From the NCBI RefSeq assembly GCF_024323335.1, contig NC_066580.1, positions 89,900,547-89,964,546 of the forward strand: a DNA stretch of 64,000 nt, given 5' to 3'. Of the stretch, positions 58,988 to 64,000 are shown one piece after another; position 1 is the first letter of the stretch, and each line of letters opens with the position of its first letter. Both the position numbers and the translations under genes were made by a program. The notes beneath the pieces are model-generated. The model made no database searches and was not told where the DNA came from. It was given only the letters and a program-made list of their open reading frames with translations. The DNA comes from Lathyrus oleraceus. Its lineage: Eukaryota; Streptophyta; Magnoliopsida; Fabales; Fabaceae.

Positions 58988-61374
58988 ATGGACGCTTCAA
59001 ACAAAGATCTCAAGGGAACAAGAGTCTCTTTCAAAACTACCGCCAACAGGTCCAAAGCCTCGAAGAAGATCTCTGAACTTCCGCCATTTGCTACCCTATC
59101 CTCCCCACTTGCAGTTGGGAATCGTCAGTACCTACCAGAACCTCAGATAGAGGAGCATCGTAGGATTTATGCTTCTCAGGTACTCATTCCCGTTTCTGTC
59201 TCTAATAAAACTCATGCCTTATCTAGACCTTTAGCAGATTTAGAGGCTGATACTAGCAAGCTTAGAGAGTTTTTTCCATCTTACCATAAATGTAAACCCA
59301 TAGGACAGGCTAGAAACCCTAGAAGTTCCTCTATCGAAAACACTCAGGCTGAAGACATTATAGATTTGAGGTTTATGAACAATGGTTTTAGAGCCTTTCG
59401 TGCCACCCCAACTTTCAAAGATCCCACTGATCACTCCAATTGGTTAAACAAAATAGAGAAACAAAAAACTCAGGCTTGGAAAGATATAGGGATATATGAC
59501 CTCATTATGCTGTCGAAATTGGATTTGGATTATAGTAACCCTATGTTAATTTCTTCGCTGTACTTCTAGGACAACACACACTATACCTTCCATCTTCCCT
59601 GCGGAATGGTCACACCCACTCTTTTCGACATGGCCGCTATCACAGGGCTGAAACCCACTGGCCACACCTACGATCCTGATGTTGATTCCATGGATACTAT
59701 TGCCTTCTCGACTACCTCAGCGGCGTATTCAACACACATAGCCCACTACCATGATAAAGACACTGAAATTGTCTCCGACGTGGAGCATATAGATTTTTTT
59801 GGCTCTGTGGCTGTCACACTCCGTATTTTGCTCGAAATCATTACAAGTTGCCAAAAAATATCTCACCCTGGCTAACCAACTGCATGCGGGGCATGACGTC
59901 TGCTTAAGTGAGATGATTTTGGAAAGCCTGTACGAATCATTGAGCGACGAAGTGGCTCAACTGAAGAATCTGGGGGATAAAGGGAATCTTCTGTTGTATG
60001 GCCCCTTTTGGTTATTACAACTTTGGCTTAATGCCACTTTCGAGGCCAATCTTCCAAACAAGGGCCTCGTCAACGAGGATACTGAAGGAATCCGGCATAT
60101 GAGGGTCGAAGGACCAAGGCTAGCTCAAACAACCCCTAGGGACGAAGGACAAGCTCTCCAACCAACTTTCATGAGTTATATCATGATGTTTGCTAAACGA
60201 CATACTTTTACTTCGAGTATGGCTCCATTCTCTTTCAGGAAAGTTGGCCCTAAGTGGTTTACTAGGACTTTCCCCTCTTCATCTAAAAAGCAAGAGACAG
60301 AATCCTTGCTAATTTTGGAAGCCTTCTTGACACCTAAAATCCTCACCCTTCGATTTAACCCTTCGAAGGTCCAAGTCACGCTGATAACTTACCAGCCCAA
60401 TCTTGTTGCTCGACAATTTGGGTTGGTTCAGGTCCTCCCGAAGTACCTGTACGACAAGAAGAGTAACCTCCTCCTTCATAATGCCGATCATACTGAAACC
60501 ACGGTTTTCAGACAAATAGCCAAGTACGCTGGCAGAACCCAGTTGACTCCATTCCACAAAATTGAGCCTAGCTTCCTTTGCAGTCGAGAATTTGGAAAGT
60601 GGTGGGCTAAGTATTACATCGAGGAATTCTGCGACGTTACTTCCTTTATTCAACTGTTTGACAAAGCTTTTCTTCTTGTGCAGGAAAAGACCAAGAAAGG
60701 TACTTATACGCTTATAAAAGAAATTCAAGCTTTTCAAAACTACTTTGAAACTTCCTATCGATCTGATGATCTTAGTCGAACCATCCGTGAAGCAATTGTT
60801 ACGCTCAAAGATAAATTTTCAAAGAAAATGGAAACCTTAAAGATTCCCTCATACATTCCTCACGAGAAACGCTATGAAATGGCTCTTAAACTATTTCCTC
60901 CGAAGTTTCCTCCACTGCCAAAAGCTGACTTTGGAGTGGCTTAGCACCCCCATTTCCAGATTGGTTCATTTGTGGAGACTCTATTAAAATCCTTCGACTA
61001 CAATCTCAGAAAAAGGCTCAGCGGGTGGTTGCGACTAAGCACACTTTAGGCAGTTTCAAGGGGCACCTTCATATAGGAATCGAAGATGTCAGAATCGAAT
61101 CGGACATATATGAAGGTGTGATACAGGGGGCTTCTCATGAAGTAGATTCCCTTTGACTTGCTTTTAGCTAACGCTGACCATTTCTTCTTGTTTTTATCTA
61201 GCTATCAAGATCCCCCAAAAAAACACACCAACAAAAGACTCATCGACTCGAAGGTCGAGGGAAGTAGCAAACCTGCAAAGGTAACTCTCTTTCCTTGTTC
61301 CTTTATCCTTGTTATACATTCATGATATAACATTTAATGCTTGGCTCAGGTTGCTCGAAAACCTCCAGTGAGTT
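58988..61374 (+). pseudogene. Plant mobile domain (PMD) protein gene, disrupted
   Basis: ATG 58988 in a good context (AACAATGGAC) opens a frame of 193 codons with a basic N-terminus. TAG at 59567-59569 interrupts FTDxxF-like PMD text; the same frame continues with YTFHLPCGMVTPTLFDMAAI and GLKPTG, typical of the plant mobile domain (aminotransferase-like, PF10536). A T7 run at 59794-59800 shifts the frame. The rest reads ALWLSHSVFCSKSLQVAKKY, NLLLYGPFWLLQLWLNATFE and on to TAG 60942, after which coding-like text resumes in the original frame (PPFPDWFICGDSIKILRL) to about 61,155. A possible small exon, with AG before and GT after, is at about 61,202-61,280, and the start of another is at about 61,351. 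The gene is cut by LTR-E at 61375. PMD proteins occur in plant transposons and in domesticated genes such as MAIN/MAIL; which type this was cannot be decided. Confidence 0.8.
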
Positions 61375-64000
61375 TGTAGCGGGGTTTTCGTTACCTTTAG
61401 GTTTATTGACTAAACCAAAAGTCAACATACAATTCGAGTCGCCACTGGACTTTTATTTGTCCAAAGGAAAGGCTAAAAAGCGAACAAAAGCCAAGGTAAG
61501 AAGTGTTTCAAATAAAAAACTAATAAAAATGTTAGAGATCTGGGTAAGGGGGTTGGTTATGAAATGGGAAGGTTTTACGCACCCAAATCATCCTTAGTAC
61601 TCTAAGGGAACCCTTTTTGAAAATATGTGTTGTAGGTTGGTATTTGTGAAAAGATTTGTACAAATAGATTGGAGGGATGAGAAAAGAATAGATTATATTT
61701 ACAAATTTTGTTGTTTGAATGGATGAACCCATTGCCTACGTACCATCACAAAGGAGGATCAAAACCTCGTAGTTCGGGGTAAAAATCTCAAAGATTGGTG
61801 AATTGATTTGACCAAAAGCCTTAAGGTCTTTTGTTATCAAAGGGAGAAAACTCAACCTAAACCAACAATCCACCATGTGAGGAAGGCTTCAACATGCTAG
61901 TGAGGGGTTAACCCTATAATAAGCATGGAAGACTTATAATCCAACCACTAAGGATGAGGTGAGGTTTACATCAACCACTAGGATAACTCAAACCTATGAC
62001 TAATGTTTAAGAAAAGTTTTAACAAGTGGTCATTGAAACCACAAAACAACTTGAAGTGAGTTATATTTACAGGTTAGATTTATTTACAAAATGAAGTCAA
62101 AGTTGGATTAAGATTTATTCACAATGAGTATTGATGAAAATGATTTTGAAAAGTCAAAGGCTTAAGGCCTAGGTTTCTAATTTGAAACAAAGTCAAAGTT
62201 TTGAAAATTATTTTTGGCTTGGTTAGAATGAGGAGAAGAAGAGAAGGGCTAGTCCTAAAGCATACAAAGATAAGAGGGGAAAGATAAACCCTTGGAGTTC
62301 CTTTTCTTGAAGTCATAAAGATGACTATAGATGCTCCTTTCCTTTGGACTTAGCACACACAAACAAGCAATCAAACAATTTGGATTCAAGCCCATAGGAT
62401 CTCCATTTGGCTTGTCTCTTAACTTGGATACTCATGACAATGGTCCTCTTTTCACAATCTCAAGGGGGGATCCCTATCACAAAAAAGCAAACATCAAAAA
62501 ATTCACAACACAATAAAGGGAATGGAAAAAGAATAAGTTTGAGGAGAAGTCCTTTGAGGTCAACTTTGAATTTTAGCATTCTAATGACATGAGGCCTAGT
62601 TGCTCTTCAACAAGATTTTGCATTCTAAAGGCAGGAGGCCTAGTTGCTCTTGAACTCCTTTAAGCATAGGTAAATCCTAATTCTAAGTCCTTTCTCCTTT
62701 TTGCATTTGGTTCACACAAAAAAAACACAAAGCAAACACAAGATAGCAATATATTTATATACAATAATGGGCTCAAATGAGCAAAAGAAAAATAACATAA
62801 ACATAAAATATGTGCTCAAGTGAGCAAAGTTAAAATCAATATGAATAATGAGCAAGAAATAAATGACATTAAAAGTAAATGACAAGAAATTAAATGCTCA
62901 AATTAAAGTTAGTAATTAGTGAGGTTATGTTAGTTTGTCATAAGTCAATGTAGCGCTATGTTAAGCAATCGTAAGTGGACTAATGTAGTAGTCACACCTA
63001 TTTGAGACCGATCAATAAAATATAGGCAAAGAATACAAGTTAGAGATCATGACTAGTAAGCCAAGCTCCATAAACTTGCCATGCCAAAACAAAAGGGGAA
63101 GGACCTTGTATTGACTTTAAGTTATTTGCTTGACCAAGAAGCAACCTATCTTTGACACAAAACAACTCACTTGATCATGGATCAAGTTGAGTTTGGTTTG
63201 GATCAAAGAAGGTTAAAACTCTCATTTGTCAAGACCAACCATAAGACTTTAACTCATTGGCCATTGATGGAAGGAAAGGGATGAAGATGAAAGGGAGGGG
63301 AAAAGAAGACCACAACCAAATCCAATTGATCAAATATGAATTAAATCATCATCAACCAACACCAAACAGAAGAGAAATGAAGATAACAAGTCAAAGAGTC
63401 AACAATAATTTTTTAGTATTTTTTGAATTAAAATTAAATGCAAATAAAAAATAAACAAATAAGGTCAAACCTCAAATTCAATTCAAATCAACTTCAACAA
63501 GTCCAATTAAATTCTCATAGGTCCAACATGGTCAAACAAACTTTGACTAATTTTCTCAACAATTTTTGAAACTAGAAAGTAATTAAAAACAATTAAAAAA
63601 CCAACAAAAATAGCACAATATGAATTAAAATCTCAAATAAATATCAAATCAAATATGAAATTGATGAGACTATTTTTCATTGACTTATCATGATCCATAG
63701 ATGCTATGAAAATATTTTTGGATTTTTCAAAAGTCAGAAAGTATTTTAAAATGAATTAAAACTAATCCATGAAAAATATCAAATGGAGTCACAAAAATAA
63801 TTAAAAATCAAAATATGAAACTAGATTTTTTAAGAAATTTTTTGGAGTTGGTCTCATATTTTTATGACTTCAAATGAAATTTCTATGAATTTTTGAAAAT
63901 AAAAGGAATTAACTGAAAATAAAATGAAAATAGAATAAATGGAAAAACCAGCGCCACAGGATGGAGCTCATTAATTGACGTGGCATCCAAGAACAATCCA
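61375..64000 (-). mobile_element. LTR-E: partial LTR of the LTR-A/B family, leaves the window
   Basis: The 3' end of the LTR (AAAACCCCGCTACA on the minus strand) lies at 61375. The sequence then matches LTR-A and LTR-B in order: the GAGTCGCCACTGGAC and TTTGTCCAAAGGAAAGG block, AACCTCGTAGTTCG near 61,765 and GCGCTATGTTAAGCAATCGTA near 62,950. It continues beyond 64000, so length, the other flank and attached internal domains are unknown. The flank on the visible side is GAGTT (61370-61374). Confidence 0.85.

Overview
The window looks like nuclear DNA of a legume, probably of the tribe Fabeae (pea, vetch, lentil group). The reasons are a clade A PP2C gene with plant-type introns, AT-rich intergenic DNA, and very large LTRs (3 to 4.7 kb) of Ogre/Tat type Ty3-gypsy elements with a tRNA-Arg-like primer site. 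The species cannot be fixed from the sequence alone. Only one gene looks intact.

Layout. 1-606: unassigned. 607-990: Ty1/copia reverse transcriptase remnant. 1810-3313 (minus): a four-exon PP2CA/AHG3-type protein phosphatase 2C of 400 aa, with three ABRE/G-box sites upstream (3618-3812). 4245-5645 (minus): a decayed Tat-lineage pol fragment (integrase, aRNH, RNase H). 4837-34423: exactly nine head-to-tail copies of a 3.28-3.29 kb unit, 29,587 bp in all. Each unit is a fusion of the RNase H/aRNH part of that pol fragment, a 1.57 kb LTR-like block, about 0.4 kb of the 5' end of a second LTR, and a GTCGA/CTCGAG-rich minisatellite. 34424-34975: minisatellite and 3'UTR-like DNA ending in a purine tract.

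34976-55809: a nest of giant LTRs. LTR-C (34976-42688) is split by solo LTR-A (36645-41339, minus). After LTR-C come a primer site (42689), a leader split by solo LTR-D (43116-46965, perfect 5 bp target duplication), and a gag remnant (47410-47757, plus). That gag abuts a Tat-lineage pol remnant on the opposite strand (47770-51290, minus). Solo LTR-B (51303-55809, plus) follows and is in inverted orientation to LTR-A. 55810-58862: no recognised gene. 58988-61374: a plant mobile domain (PMD) gene with a premature stop and two frameshifts, cut off by LTR-E (61375 to the window end, minus).

The most interesting structure is the nine-copy array. It looks like a young satellite made from retrotransposon debris. 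Both original edges of the unit can still be read at the array ends, the duplication join shares only about 2 bp, and the central units are almost identical while the outer ones diverge. It starts about 1.5 kb upstream of the start codon of an ABA-signalling phosphatase.
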